Source: Lolium rigidum (Eukaryota > Streptophyta > Magnoliopsida > Poales > Poaceae). Taken from it: a DNA stretch of 64,000 bases. Below are positions 12,691-24,573 of this stretch, piece by piece. Below the pieces are notes generated by a model, which did no database searches, was not told where the DNA came from, and worked only from the letters and a program-made list of their open reading frames with translations. Location: assembly GCF_022539505.1 (NCBI RefSeq), contig NC_061510.1:226446043-226510042 (forward strand), given 5' to 3'. The translations under genes and the position numbers were made by a program. Position 1 is the first letter of the stretch. The number at the start of each line of letters is the position of its first letter.

Positions 12691-13638
12691 AACACCCGTA
12701 GAACAATAAGAGTGAAAACTAGAGTGTTCTATGCAACGAAAATGGAGCGTGTCTCTCTCCAAAGAAAATATATTGGGGTCCAACTATATGCTACAGCAAA
12801 CAAAACAAAATAAAACTAAAAACACAAACAAAGCGCTCCAAGAACAACACATAGCATATGAAGCAATAAAAATATAGTGTATTGAAAGATGATCTGATAT
12901 TTTTGTTGACAAAGAAGGGGATGCCTTGGGCATCCCCAAGCTTTGACGCTTGTACCTCTTAAATATTTTTTGGGGTGAAGGGGCATTCCCAAGCTTGAGC
13001 TTTTGTCCATTCTTCATCTTATCACATCATTTTTCTCTCCCTACACTTGAAAACTTCCTCCGTACAAAACTTCACACAAATCTCATTAGCAGCATTAGTA
13101 TAATCAAAATAACAAATCCATTTGGTTCAGTTCTAACATAAATAAATCATCCATTAAAACATTTAGATACTGTAGCAATTTCTTTGAAAAGCTCATTCTC
13201 TCAAAAAGAACTCAAAAAATATGAAAAGTTTCAAGAGGCAAATGCAAATGGTGATAGAAATCTGTCAAAACAGAACAACAGGTAAAGATCGATTTTTCGA
13301 AAATCTTCTGTTGCTCAGCTAGAAAAGTGGCCAACTAAAGAAAGTTAGATAATAACCTGGGGCATATGCACAAAAACTGGCAGCTCAAAATTCCGCCCTG
13401 AATATTCATAGGAGTTTTTATGGTAACATCACAGAATCTGTTTTCAGGACAACAACTTCCCCAAATCTTACTTTCTTCCTATTAGAGGCTATTCTTGGCA
13501 CAAAAACGAAATAAAAATGATAAGGAGAGGTTATTACAGAGGTAGCAACTTCCAAGACTCAACATAAAAAAAATTTACAGAAATAAAACAATGGGTTGTC
13601 TCCCATAAGCGCTTTTCTTTAATGCCTTTTAGCTAGGA

Positions 13639-14995
13639 TCAGTAATTTGAGAAGATGCTCACATAAGAATATGAATTGAAGCAAAAGAGAGCATCAAGGA
13701 GTAAATATGAAAAACATTTAAGTGTAATCCCCTTCCTATGCATAGGAATCTTGTACACAAATAAATTCACAAAGATCAAAGTGACAAGCATAGGAAGATA
13801 AAACAAGAGTAACTTCAAAACTTTCAGCATAAAGAGAGAAGTTTTAATACCATAAAAAATTCTACAACCATGTTTTTCTCTCTCATAATAATTTTCAGTA
13901 GCATCATGAATAAACTCAACAATATAGGTATCACATAAAGCATGCTTTTCATGATCTATAAACACACAATTTTTATCAAGCTCAAAAGTAGTGAGATTAA
14001 AACATCCAAACCCAGTTAACAATTTTATAACAAGATGACTGAGCATTCTCAGGAGGTATGGGACTCAAAGATAAATTCAAGACCCTCCCAATCTCATTTT
14101 CAATAGTAGTACAATTAATATTATCAACCAATATAGGACCATCATCTAGAGCTTTATCATAAACAATTTGTAAGCAGAACTCTTTAATACCATGCATTTC
14201 AAAATTTGGCACATATAAAGGATTATCAAAAAAAATTATCAAAATAGCATGGATTATCATATATAATAGGAGCATAATTATTATCACAAGTTTTACTCGT
14301 AGTAGATATTTCAAGAGAATCCACATGAACATAACATTCATCCACCTTTGGTAAGCATGGGGGACAATCAAATATTGTAAGGATAAAGAGTTACTCTCAT
14401 CAGAAGGTAGGCATGGGTTGCTAATCCATTCTTCCTCCTTTTGTTCATTACTCTCCTCCTCTTTTTCATCTAAGGAGCTTTCAGGTTTAGCAATTTCTTC
14501 TTCAGTAATTTCTTCTTCAGCAATTTCTTCTTCCACAGGTTTCTGCAAATTGTGGATGCATTCTTGAGCATTACCGAGTCTCTCTTTATAATCAATGATA
14601 TAATAATTATTTCTGAAATGTTCTATGCAATAATCATGGATAGAAGAGACATATTATTTAAGGTCTTTACAAGCAACACAGGTTTCACAATTTTTAGACA
14701 TGAAGGATTCTATTTCAGAAGCTCCCATAAACATAACAAATTGTTCTACTTCTTCAAACCCAAGATGAATATAGTTATTCCAATGATAGTTCATAATTAA
14801 AACTTCTTCACTAAAACCACATTGGAATTTAAAATGTTTAGTATCCTGTTTAGAGCAACAATTTATATCATGGCGTTTAAGAAAAAATTGAGCAATTAGA
14901 TGCAAGTTTTTTAACACGACTCTCATAACTTTACCCTTATATGATTCTCTATACTTTATAAAATGTTCGATAGAGGGTCTAGGATGTTTTTCCAT
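13639..14995 (-). pseudogene. E3 ORF-Y: family-specific protein of unknown function, broken
   Basis: Three overlapping minus-strand pieces form one former frame of roughly 440 codons. 14995-14654 starts MEKHPRPSIEHFIKYRESYK and has Cys pairs (NCCSKQD, CETCVAC). 14548-13997 carries acidic VEEEIAEEEITEEE repeats. 14046-13639 ends with YIVEFIHDATENYYEREKHG and a hydrophobic stretch LLFYLPMLVTLIFVNLFVYK, then a basic tail. The last piece matches the C-terminus of ORF-X in G1 and G2 although the N-terminal parts differ. A stop after KDLK and at least two frameshifts make this copy dead. No known domain recognised. Confidence 0.55.
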
Positions 14996-15218
14996 AACAA
15001 TAGTTTTTAGATTTTCGGTTTTTCAAAATTTTATGGATTTTTGGGTATATAAAAAAATTAAAACAAGATAAAAATAAAATAGACAAAAGTAAATTAAACA
15101 AAACACAACTAAATAGAAATAAACTAAGCACAAATAAACTAGACAAGACAAAATAAAATAAAAACATAGAGACAGGTAAAGTGTACTCTCTAGGTGAACT
15201 TATGAGTAGAGCTATGCC

Positions 15219-15236
15219 TCCCCGGCAACGGCGCCA
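15219..15236 (-). other. E3 primer binding site, tRNA-Asp type
   Basis: Reverse strand TGGCGCCGTTGCCGGGGA, 11 bases from the LTR end at 15248 (TGATGACCC on the plus strand). Confidence 0.8.
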
Positions 15237-15247
15237 GAAAATAGACT

Positions 15248-15549
15248 TGATGACCCACAAGTATAGGGGATCACAATAGTCTTCGAGGGAAGTAAAACCC
15301 AAATTTATTGATTCGACATAAGGGGGGGTAAAGAATACTTATAAGCCTTAACAACGGAGCTGTCAATTCAGCTGCACCTTAAAAAGCACTAGTAACAGGG
15401 GTGATGTGAAAGCAGCAGTAATATGAGAGCAAGAGTAACACAACAGCAATATCAGTAACACAGAGGAGATGGCACCAGAAAATATTGCAGCGCGGAATAA
15501 CTTTAGAGCAATGATGATGACAGAAGGACCAGGGTTCCCAGTTATCGAC
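15248..15549 (-). repeat. E3 5' LTR, 3' portion only
   Basis: Starts TGATGACCCACAAGTATAGG next to the primer site. Cut at 15550 by the Copia LTR. The last five bases, TCGAC (15545-15549), are the expected target duplication of that insertion. Confidence 0.7.
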
Positions 15550-15876
15550 TGTAAGGGTATTTTACCCTTAACCATTATTTTGGTTAACAATGACACCGGT
15601 GCTATTATGTGGACTAATAGTATCTATAAGAATGTACACATGTTTTAGTCCACATACGGGAATACAAGGCGACAAGAAAGGTCTAGTAGTCGGACACAAG
15701 GATATGAGATGAAGAGAGACCCCCCAATTGTTGTTCTCAACTAATGAAGGTGTGTTGACCGTTTGTCTATAATTAAGTGCTTGCCAAAGCCACATATACA
15801 CATAATCTGCACACCAAAGATGCTGAGAGGAAGAAGTGCCGAGAAGACGAAGACAAAAAGATGCTAAAGGAAAAAT

Positions 15877-16173
15877 CGGTAGCCAGCCCGGTACACCGGG
15901 TGCTGCTACCGGAAAACTTGGTAGTTAGCCCAGTACACCGGGTGCTGCTACCGGGTTGACAGGAGAAGCTGAAGCCAGGATATTCCGGTAGCCAGCCCGG
16001 TACACCGGGTGATGCTACCGGAAATGTCGGTAGCCAGCCCGGTACACCGGGTGCTGCTACCGGACTGTCAAAAGAAGAAGAAGCACAGGGAACCCAGCAG
16101 CCAGCTCGGTCCACCGGACGCTGCTACCAGGCAGTCCGGTACGTGGCCCGGTACTACCGGGTCATCTACCGGG
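15877..16173 (+). repeat. Array of about six palindromic 36-bp repeats in the Copia U3
   Basis: Four clear 36-bp units start at 15877, 15919, 15986 and 16028. Two degenerate ones follow at about 16096 and 16135. Each is an imperfect hairpin: outer arms CGGTAGC/GCTACCG, inner arms CCCGGT/ACCGGG. The array ends about 55 bases before the TATA box. Confidence 0.85.
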
Positions 16174-16227
16174 TTGCTCGGGTGTGAAGTGGAAAACGGC
16201 GAGAAAGGGCTACTTTTCCGGGACGCC

Positions 16228-16234
16228 TATATAA
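16228..16234 (+). promoter_or_regulatory. TATA box of the SIRE-like LTR
   Basis: TATATAA in a GC-rich setting, 703 bases before the LTR end. The U3/R border is expected about 30 bases downstream. Confidence 0.65.
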
Positions 16235-16932
16235 GCCCCTTCTTCCAGCTTGAAGGGGTAAGGAACACAGGGGAAAAGCTCAAGACATTTTTCTCTCTCA
16301 TACTCCATTGTTGAGCTCCAAATCCTTCAGATCTCCCTCCTCCTCCACCCAAACTCAAATCCCTTCGGGGAAAAGTTAGAGGAGGCCTTGATCTACCATT
16401 CCACCAAGCAGAATCTTGTTCCCACTTGTTTTCATCATGAAGCTTGCTCTCTCGGGTTCCTTGGAAACCCTAGGTGGGCAAGAGTGGTCCGGAAGCATCC
16501 GGGCTGTGGATTTGCTCCTGACAAGATTGTGAAGGTTTGGAGGCTACCTCAAAGTCTACCACAAGTGAGTGAGCTATTCCTTCGTGGGATAGGCTCCGGA
16601 GAATAGGGTGAGCCTTCGTGGCGTGGGGAATCCTTCGTGGGACCTCCACCCCTCCAAACTTGACGTACCTTCTTGCAAAGGAAGGGAACACGGGAATAAA
16701 CCCTCGTCTCCGCGTGCTATCGGTTATCTCTAACCGAACTCGTTACCTGTGATATAACTGCCTGTGAGAGCCTTCGTGCTCTAGTTACTTGTATCCTTAT
16801 ATAGGTTGCTTAACCTAGTTTCCATTAGGCTCATCTTTATATTCCGCAAAGCCTAATATTGCAAAGAAAGAATTAAAATTTGTAGAAACCTATTCACCCC
16901 CCCTCTAGGTTTACCATCTCTGAACTTTCAAT

Positions 16933-16944
16933 TGGTATTAGAGC
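16933..16944 (+). other. SIRE-like primer binding site, tRNA-iMet type
   Basis: TGGTATTAGAGC, one base from the canonical TGGTATCAGAGC, two bases after the LTR end. Confidence 0.8.
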
Positions 16945-16983
16945 CTGGACTCTTTTTGAGGGCTTCACAGCCTTAAGAGTGAG

Positions 16984-18509
16984 ATGGAGAAACTATTCGA
17001 GGGTCCGGATGAAAACTCTAACCTATCGGTTAGAGAGATGAAATCCAGATTCTTGGCATATGATGCCGAGAAAAAGTTAAAGGAGGATAAGTCCAAAGCC
17101 AAATGGCACAAATGACTGCCATGCTTAAGAACCTGATTAGTGGGGCTCTTAGTGGGGCTTCGGCTTCTCAAGGAAGCTTCCATGAAGTCAACCATGACTA
17201 TCCCAAAAACACTTCACCCATGCCTCATATAAACCATAGTGGGAATGTTCCTCATTTTGATGGAACTCACTTTCCTTTTTGGAAATCTTCTATGGAATCT
17301 CATATTCGCAGCTGCAGTGTGGAGTTATGGGAGATCATTGTTGATGGATACCGGAAGCCACAAGATCCCGCTCGGTTGACCTCCACCAAATTCTACAACC
17401 GTCAACTCAATGCCTCTGCACGTGACAAGATTAGGAGTGGCATCAACCGCAAGATCCTTGATCAAGTCAATGACATTGACTCCGCTAAAGAGTTGTGGGA
17501 TCAGATCGTAGTACTCCAAGAGGGAACCGATCTGATCCAATCAGCTCTTTATGAGTCCGCAAAGCAAGAGGCCACTATGTTCAGGATTAGAGAAGGAGAA
17601 TCCGTGGCCGATGCCTATGGAAGGCTTGGTGCTCTTAGAGTGAAGGTCAAGGGACTTGGATGTGAGAAATACAACGACGGCTTTGAGATGAATGAAGCAT
17701 TCATAAAGTCCAAGGTCATTGCCATGATTGCAGTCAAGCAAAAAGACACCAACCTTGCACTCAACTTGCAAATCATTACCAAGAGTGCTGATCTGAACGT
17801 CGATGATCTAGTCTCCTATGTGGCAGCCAATGAGAACATGGCCAAGACAGGAGAAAAGCTCATGGCAATGAACCGTGTTGATGAAGCCTCACACAACCTT
17901 GCCCTCAAGGCTAGAGCTGACCATGAAAGGGAAGAAGTCTATGAAATTGAAGAAGATGAAGAGATGACTTCAACTAGTGACATCGTTACAGACTTTGCTT
18001 TCTTTGCCAAGAAGTACAAGGCAAAGTTTCCAATGCTCCTCAATGAGAAGAACAACAAGAAGAAGAGAACCTGCTACAACTGTGATGAAGATGGTCACTT
18101 TGCAAATGAGTGCCCTTATGAGAAAAGGGTAGACAAGCTAAAGTTTTTCAAAGGGTTCAAGCCAAGATTGAAGCCAAACCCAATCAACGAACGATACAAG
18201 AAGAACAAGGGAAGATCCTTTGTTGGGGCCGAGTACATTTCCGATGAAGAAGAGGAAGATGAGGAGAAGGAGGCCGGAGTGACCGGTTTGGCTTTTTCCA
18301 AGCTCGGGTCACTCTTCACATATGACTACTCCAAGGATTACTCCACGGAGAATGATGTAGGTTCTTCCTTCATGGCAAGAACGACTCACGATGATGACTC
18401 CAATGATTCTCCCTCCTCTACGATCGTTGGCTCTTGTCTAATGGCAAGAGAAACCAAGGTAATGGAATCTCCACCTGCTCTATCTAGTGTTCTTGATGAT
18501 GAAAACTGA
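16984..18509 (+). CDS. SIRE-like gag, with a one-base frameshift near its start
   Basis: From the ATG at 17103 the frame gives 468 residues. It contains the UBN2-type gag region (PHFDGTHFPFWKSSMESHIR, about residues 50-70; WDQIVVLQEGTD; EGESVADAYGRLGALRVKVK) and a CCHC zinc knuckle CYNCDEDGHFANEC near residue 327. The probable original start is the ATG at 16984, whose frame runs 43 codons (MEKLFEGPDENSNLSVREMK...) into a stop at the very place where MAQMTAMLKNL begins, consistent with a one-base deletion near 17102. Gag packages the element RNA into virus-like particles in the cytoplasm. Confidence 0.8.
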
Positions 18510-19968
18510 GAATCAGGAAGAATTAGCTGTGCTTAAGGAACTTTACAAAGTTAGATGCACCCTTCGTGGTGAAGCTCTTGTCAAGTTTGATGTCTTGATG
18601 GACTCCCTCAAATAAAAGGATGAGTCCATTGAGGAATTAGAATATCATTTGAATGATAAAGAACGGAGATTCAATCTCCTAAGACAAGAGCTAAAAACCG
18701 AAAGGTGCATATCTCAAGGCCTTAAGCAACAAATTGAAACCTTTGAACTTGATAAAGTTAAGGACCTAGAAACTATTGAAAGGGCTCAATTATTGGCCCA
18801 AGAGCTCGATGCTTCAAAGAAGGAGCTTGAAGTTGCTCATGCTTCTCTCACTAGGGATCTTGACCACCTTGAAAGGGCTAACAAGCTTCTCAAGGATGAG
18901 CTCAAGAAACTTGGAGAGAACCATGACATACTTCAAGAAACCTACAAGAAGGCTCTTGGATCAATGAATGATCCCATTGTTATTGAAAAGGTTGGTAGTT
19001 CCTCCACCTCTTTTACTAGTGAGCATGCTAAGCTTGTTGCGGAACATGTTCGTTTACAAGAGGAACTATCTTTGCATGTTGAGACCAATACATATCTTGA
19101 ATCTTTGGTGACCAAATATGGTCTCAACTATCATCCTAATGAATCAGCTTGTGAGCAAGCAACTATTCTTGAGGAAAATGCTAGGTTGACAAAGGAACTA
19201 GCCAAGTTCACCACCGCCAAGAATAAGATGGGATTGGATGACCTTTTGAATAAGCAAAGGTCAAACAATCAAAAGCATGGACTTGGGTATACTCCCAAGC
19301 CCTACAAGAAGAACTTCTCAAGAAGGAGAAGCCCGCTCAAGAGAAGAACAAGAAGGTCACTAATGTTGGCAAAGCCTCAAAGGGAAAAACCACTAGTGGT
19401 GACCGCACAGGATCTAACAATCACTATGAACTATTTGTTGATTACTATGGTGATGTCTATGCTAACTAAGTTGGCCCTCGTAATGGCTATGCTTATAGAG
19501 GGTACTCAATTTGGGTACCAAAAGATATTGTTGCCATTGCAAAGGAAACCATTAATCAATGGGTTCCTAAATCCTCTACTTGATTTTGTAGGGGTATTCC
19601 TCCGGTGCTCCAAAATGGGTGTTTGATAGTGGATCCACCAATCATATGACCGGAGGAAGATGTGTGCTTGATCAATTCATTGAGGATATCAACAAGAAGT
19701 CAAGCATCACCTTTGGTGATAACTCAAGGGGAAAGGTACTTGGGTACGACAAGGTGGCAATCTCTAAGGACTTGTTCCTTGAGACGGTCATGCTTTTTGA
19801 ATCCCTTGGCTATAACTTGCTTTCTATATATCATATTGCCGATGCCGGTTACAATTCATATTTTACTAAGTATTGTGTGAAATTCTTTAGGAGTGACAAT
19901 CTCAAATTGGTCCTTGTTGGATATGTGGAGAACAACCTTTACATGGTTGACCTCTCGAAAGAGAGTGC
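18510..19968 (+). pseudogene. SIRE-like gag extension with coiled coil, and protease start; interrupted
   Basis: 18649-19300 encodes a long Leu/Lys/Glu-rich coiled coil (LAQELDASKKELEVAHASLT, LLKDELKKLGENHDILQETY). Stops or shifts occur near 18509, 18613, 19300 and 19470. 19619-19968 has the aspartic protease motif FDSGSTNHMTGG, then NLYMVDLSKES, where the G3 LTR cuts in. The target duplication AGTGC is at 19964-19968. Confidence 0.75.
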
Positions 19969-20078
19969 TGGCGTGTAGTTGACACACGTCTGTTGGGAAC
20001 CCCAAGAGGAAGGTGTGATGCGTACAACATCAAGTTTTCCCTGAGTAAGAAACCAAGGTTATCGAACTAGTAGGAGTC
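19969..20078 (-). repeat. G3 3' LTR, segment 1 of 3
   Basis: Matches 45177-45290 of the G4 LTR. Ends in GAGTC (20074-20078), the target duplication of the insert that follows. Confidence 0.85.
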
Positions 20079-21186
20079 TGTGACGCCCCGGAACCGGTAT
20101 CCTGAGGATTCCAGCGATCCCGCCGAAATCCGAACGATATCGATTCAGAGACGCCCTCCGACACGAAGTGCGCGACAAATCACACACGTGATGCCAGAGG
20201 AATTAACACGAGTGGTAACATTACAACAGGATTACAATAGAGCCCACAAGATACATATATTACAGCAACGACTCCAACGAGTCAAGATACAAATAGATAC
20301 ATACAAAGATCCAAATCATACGGAAGATCGAATACGTCCGAGTACGGACAAGATACAAATTGGACTAAGAGTCCCGAAGATAAACGATGGCGTCCATAAC
20401 CCTGCCCGGGCCAAGCCGGAAGGGTAACCTTGCTAACTTCGTCATCTCGTACTGTCAAAGTCGGGCCATCGGTTGCCGACAAGAGGGAGGAAGCAAAGAG
20501 AAAGGGAAAAGGCGAGAGTAAGTACCAAGGAACGAACTCCGGCACGTACTTAGCGAGACTAGAAATGGCTATGCTCGCCGAGCGAGTATAAATATATATC
20601 GCCTGGGGCTATATGGTAGGTTTAGCGGCAGCAAAACTATAACCAATAGAGACACACTACAACATCCGTCTACTCAGATAAGATGAGAGAGCGCATAAGG
20701 TAACAGATAAATACTACACAAACATAACCCAGCCGATTACACATATCCCCTTCAACAATTGCGAAGAGGCAATGTAAAAGGCACTCAACGGTGGACAAGT
20801 TTTATTAGGTATCGGTTGTAGTAATGCTATATTACTAATCAAGTTATTATCAAATTAGTAACAACAAGTATAAGGTGTAAGTTGTTCTATGATCAAGCTA
20901 TACAATTCCAAGTCGTCCATAACCGCGGACACGGCTTATCGATAAGATGTACACCCTGCAGGGGTTGCCCAAAAGTAACCATACGCATGCTCGACCCACT
21001 TACGACAGGTGGATGTCTCACAACAAGACCGTTCCCAGTTCAACAAGAAAGTCTAGGGGGGCCACCCAACTAAGCTACCCGTGACGAAGTTCGGCCGTAC
21101 TCCGAGACGGACTCAGGGTTTGCGTCGGCGGCTAGGCGTGCAAACCACACGCTTCGCTAAACGTCCCGCGGGGTACAGTATAGAAG

Positions 21187-21232
21187 TAAACACCCGAAGG
21201 CAACAGTAATAAACACCCGAAGGCAACAGTAA
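21187..21232. repeat. 23-bp minisatellite, two units
   Basis: Unit TAAACACCCGAAGGCAACAG plus TAA, repeated twice. The partner LTR has three units at 25683-25751. Confidence 0.9.
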
Positions 21233-23410
21233 TAAAGCATGGCATACATGGCATAGGCAAATAAAACCAAGGTTGTGGCCCCCTTTTCAACTGACTTGAG
21301 AAAAGGTAATGGGTGAGGGGGGTCCCAATAATCGTCCCCACGCATGGGTAGAGCGCTCAATCTCGGAACGGATAACAAGAACTCGGGTCCTAGGGGACAT
21401 TAGCGAGTCAAAGTTCCGATGCTTTCGCAAAGGGGCTCACGGATGCCTCTCGCTTACAATTTTAGTTGTTAACAATTAAGTAAAACGTGTGTATCTCCAA
21501 CAACTGATATAGCATGTGATAACCTCCCAACAACCCAACATATCCCGATATCAGATCGAGATAACAACAGAGCCTAAACACGCCTACGACTCGCAAGGCT
21601 CAAACATCAAGCAACGGTTATGGGTAAGGAATGATGCATATAGGATTATTATGGTAAACAAGTGGAATAGGACACGTGACTCGATAAAGAAGCGCAACAT
21701 AAGGATAGCAGTGCGAGGGAGAGAGTAAATAGGTGAAGAGAGAGGGCTCGCTCGTGAAAAGCTGCGAGAAGAACTTGTCGGAGAACTCGTCGTATCTCAC
21801 ATCAACACTTCGTGATCCTATCCGGGAAGAAGCAAATGCTTGGAACAAACAACGGATGCAAATCTTACTACTACGGCAAAAGAATCAGCATGATCATGAT
21901 AAGATATGCATGACATGGCGGATATGGTGCAATGCAATTTACCCGTATTAATCGGAGTCGGAACCCCGGACAAACAAATTAGGTTGGAGTTGCATTTCTA
22001 CCGACAAATTAAGGGTGTATTAGCATGGCACGACATGGCAAGAGTGAGCTACTTCAAAGTTAAACGGAGCGGGGAAACCTAATCGGTGTCCGAAATACTC
22101 CGCATATATGTAAGGTGGACATGCATAACAATCAACGCGTGACATGATGCGAGATGCAAACAGATGAATGGATGGCATATTCATGATCCTTGCATTTTTC
22201 TGACCAGAAACCATATAGAACACTTTTAATTTCGAGTTACCAATTAAAAGTTATTAGCAGAATAGTTTTTATTATTGAAAATAGATTTACAGGATTTAAT
22301 TAATTGAGAAAAGGACCCGAAAACAATTTTCAGTCGGGGGGGAGGACCCCGGGTTTTATTACAGAAGGTGCAGGGGTTTTCTTTAAAAGCGATAGAGGGA
22401 GGGCCGCGGGTTGATAGCATAAAAGATGCAGGGGTCTAAGAGCAAAACGATCCAGATCTGGATCTGGTGGGGGTTTCTCACCGAAGGGGGCTTAGCCCGG
22501 AGGATGACAGGTGGGACCCGGCGGTGGACGTGGCTGCCACGCTGGCCAACCGTGCGTGCGCGCAAACAAGGCGTTCGATGCCGTGCACGTTCCACACGCG
22601 GGCGGTCACCGCGGGGGGGCTCGGACGCGCGCGTGTCGAGGCAGTGCGTCCCTGGGCGCGCGCGGGTGCGTCGCGGGCGCCTCGTCGGCGCGGACCTGAT
22701 GGGGGCAGCGTCGACGTCGGGGAGTCGCCGGAAGGGCACCGGCGATGGACATCTGTGGAGGAGGCGGCCGGTATCAACGACGATAGGGGAAACAGGGAAG
22801 CAACGGGGCAGGGGAGGATGTCCAGGAGGAAGGCGGGCTCACCAGGAGCACGGTGGTGCGCTCAGAAGGGACGGAGGAGGTCCAACGCGGCCGGAATTGA
22901 CGGAGAAAACCGCCGGGGTCGAAGAAGAAACCGCGAGATTGGGCGACGATTCAAGGCGCGCGAGGACGATTCCTTGCAGGGGGTTGAAGAGGACGACGAG
23001 GCGGAGCTCTGGGTGGCGTCGGTGAGGCGAGGGGTGGTCGGAGCTGGCCAGGCGACGGTGAGGAAGGCACGGTGGCGATGGGGATTTTCCTCCTCTCCCG
23101 TTTTGGCTTGCAGAGAAAGAAGAAAAAGGGAAGGAGGAGAAGACTTGGGCGAGGAGGAAAGGCTCGTGGTGGTCCAGAGCTGGAGATAAGGCAGAGGGGA
23201 GAGGGGGCTTCACGAGCGCGGCGTGAGCGAGCAGGTGGGGATTCGGTGTCTCCTGTCGTTGTCGAGGACGAAGGAAAAAGGTGAGGGGTGGCGAAGAGGT
23301 ACGGGCCAGAGGTTGGGCTGGGCCAGAAGAGGAAGGAGGGAAGAGGGAGGTGGGCCGATCTACTGGTTGCCTACTTGGGCCGCCGGCTAAAAGAGAGGGG
23401 AGAGAGGCAG

Positions 23411-23445
23411 ATGGGCTAGGGTTAGAAGGGTTAGGGTTTTCTCCT
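23411..23445 (-). promoter_or_regulatory. Telo-box / site II-like cluster in the LTR
   Basis: The minus strand carries AACCCTA-type motifs several times (around ACCCTAACCC and TAACCCTAGCCCA), with GGCCCA motifs just downstream in element orientation. In plants this pairing is typical of promoters of translation-related genes. The upper LTR has the same cluster at about 27930-27962. Confidence 0.4.
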
Positions 23446-23857
23446 TTTTCTTGTTTTTATTTCCTAATTATTTGAATTAAATTTCAATTCTGTTTTGAAT
23501 TGAACCAAAGATGAGAGTGAGATTAAAAGGATTTGGTTTCTAAAATATTTAATTTATTTGTAACCAAAACAAATCACATTTTATTCCAAAATTAATTGTT
23601 GAACAAGCTTAATTGTAAAATAGGGATAAGAGAGAGGGGGATAAGATAAGAACCAAAGTTTTTATTTCAAAAATAAAATAGTTTGTGTTAGGGTTTGTTA
23701 GATGAAAGGAGAGAGAGAGAGGGAGGGTTTATAAGATAGTTTTATTTAATAAAAAAAACATGGATGATATGATGCATATGCTATGATGAACTTGGAACGA
23801 CACGGAAAAACAAGCAGCGAAGATAAATCTATTATTGGGTTTTTCTGGGTCGTTACA

Positions 23858-24573
23858 AACGACACCACTAACAAAGAATCTCGCCCCGAGATTCCACGCC
23901 ATGGTACGGGGGAAGAGAGGTGAACTATCGGATCTTCAGGCGACGCGTCGATCTCCTCGACACCACTAACAAGAAATCGTTGTCCCGTTGATGATGATGA
24001 CTCCGGAGAAACAAAGGAAGGAGTAACAGTCACACGGATCCACCAATTCAGGTAACAAGGGCGAATAATAAGAGTAGTCGGTATGGTCATGACTCCATCC
24101 CGCACTCAAAGTATTACTATGTAGATGAATAAGAGAATCGTGCATCCAACTCCAGGAATACAGATTGACGATCTTGACAAGCGTCGTTAGCGGAGATTCG
24201 ACGGGGTCAAAGCACAAAGAGTTGAAAAAGGATCGCAGAACCAAAGATGATGTCAACGAAAGCAGACAGAGGTAGCCGCCGGTGATGTTCTTCTGTCAGA
24301 AATCTTCAGAGATCGGTCCTAATAGGTGAAGGCATAGATCGTCCAACCCACGTCAGAAACTAAGACTCGGAGAAGCAGATAAGAGAGAAGAATCAAAACT
24401 CGCAAAGGTAAGAGGAGAATGAATATAGATAAGGAGAAAAATCAGAGCTAATCAGATCTATCCAACGAATTTTAGAAAATAGGTTTTGACACTCTAAACT
24501 TAACGACCATTGGCAAGGTTATCCTACAGGCTGGACTAGTGGGGTACCGTCAACCTGAGCTCTGATACCAACT
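23858..24573 (-). other. Interior of the LARD-like element
   Basis: 716 bp without a significant reading frame. Primer-site side at 24559-24570. No purine run touches the 3' LTR (the minus strand there reads TTAGTGGTGTCGTT), so the polypurine tract appears degenerate or displaced. Confidence 0.75.
24559..24570 (-). other. Primer binding site of the LARD-like element, tRNA-iMet type
   Basis: TGGTATCAGAGC on the minus strand, three bases from the 5' LTR end at 24574. Confidence 0.9.

Larger units (their letters stand above)
12724..15549 (-). mobile_element. E3: truncated non-autonomous Gypsy element
   Basis: From 12724 the sequence aligns with the 3' internal region of G1 (the GGAGCGTGTCTCTCTCC stretch and the GGGGATGCC hairpin, here 12917-12937). 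It continues through a family reading frame to a tRNA-Asp primer site (15219-15236) and the start of its 5' LTR at 15248. About 1.6 kb of 3' interior and the whole 3' LTR are missing at the left end. The 5' LTR is interrupted at 15550 by the SIRE-like Copia, so its remainder should lie beyond the right edge of the window. Confidence 0.75.
15550..16930 (+). repeat. SIRE-like 5' LTR (1,381 bp)
   Basis: Begins TGTAAGGGTATTTTACCC and ends ACTTTCA immediately before the primer site. Only one LTR is visible, so the left boundary rests on the TG start, the change from E3 LTR sequence and the spacing. Confidence 0.75.
15550..19968 (+). mobile_element. SIRE/Maximus-like Copia retrotransposon, 5' part
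   Basis: 5' LTR 15550-16930, a tRNA-iMet-type primer site TGGTATTAGAGC at 16933-16944, gag from 16984, a coiled-coil region and a protease start. It is interrupted at 19969 by G3; integrase, reverse transcriptase and the 3' LTR are not in the window. The extended gag with a coiled coil before protease is typical of the SIRE/Maximus lineage. Confidence 0.85.
20079..23857 (-). repeat. LARD-like element 3' LTR
   Basis: Includes a GC-rich block (22430-23300). In element orientation a cluster of ACCCTA and GGCCCA motifs lies upstream of that block (23290-23445). Two copies of a 23-bp minisatellite sit at 21187-21232. Confidence 0.9.

Noticed and set aside
15877..16173. CRISPR-like array
   Set aside because: Repeats with irregular spacers in a plant Copia LTR; no cas genes, and each unit is a different imperfect palindrome.
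22383..23284. Overlapping long open frames on both strands of the GC-rich LTR block (repeated at 26901-27802)
   Set aside because: Very high GC removes stops in all frames; composition is Arg/Gly/Pro-rich on both strands, there are no motifs, and the frames sit inside LTRs.
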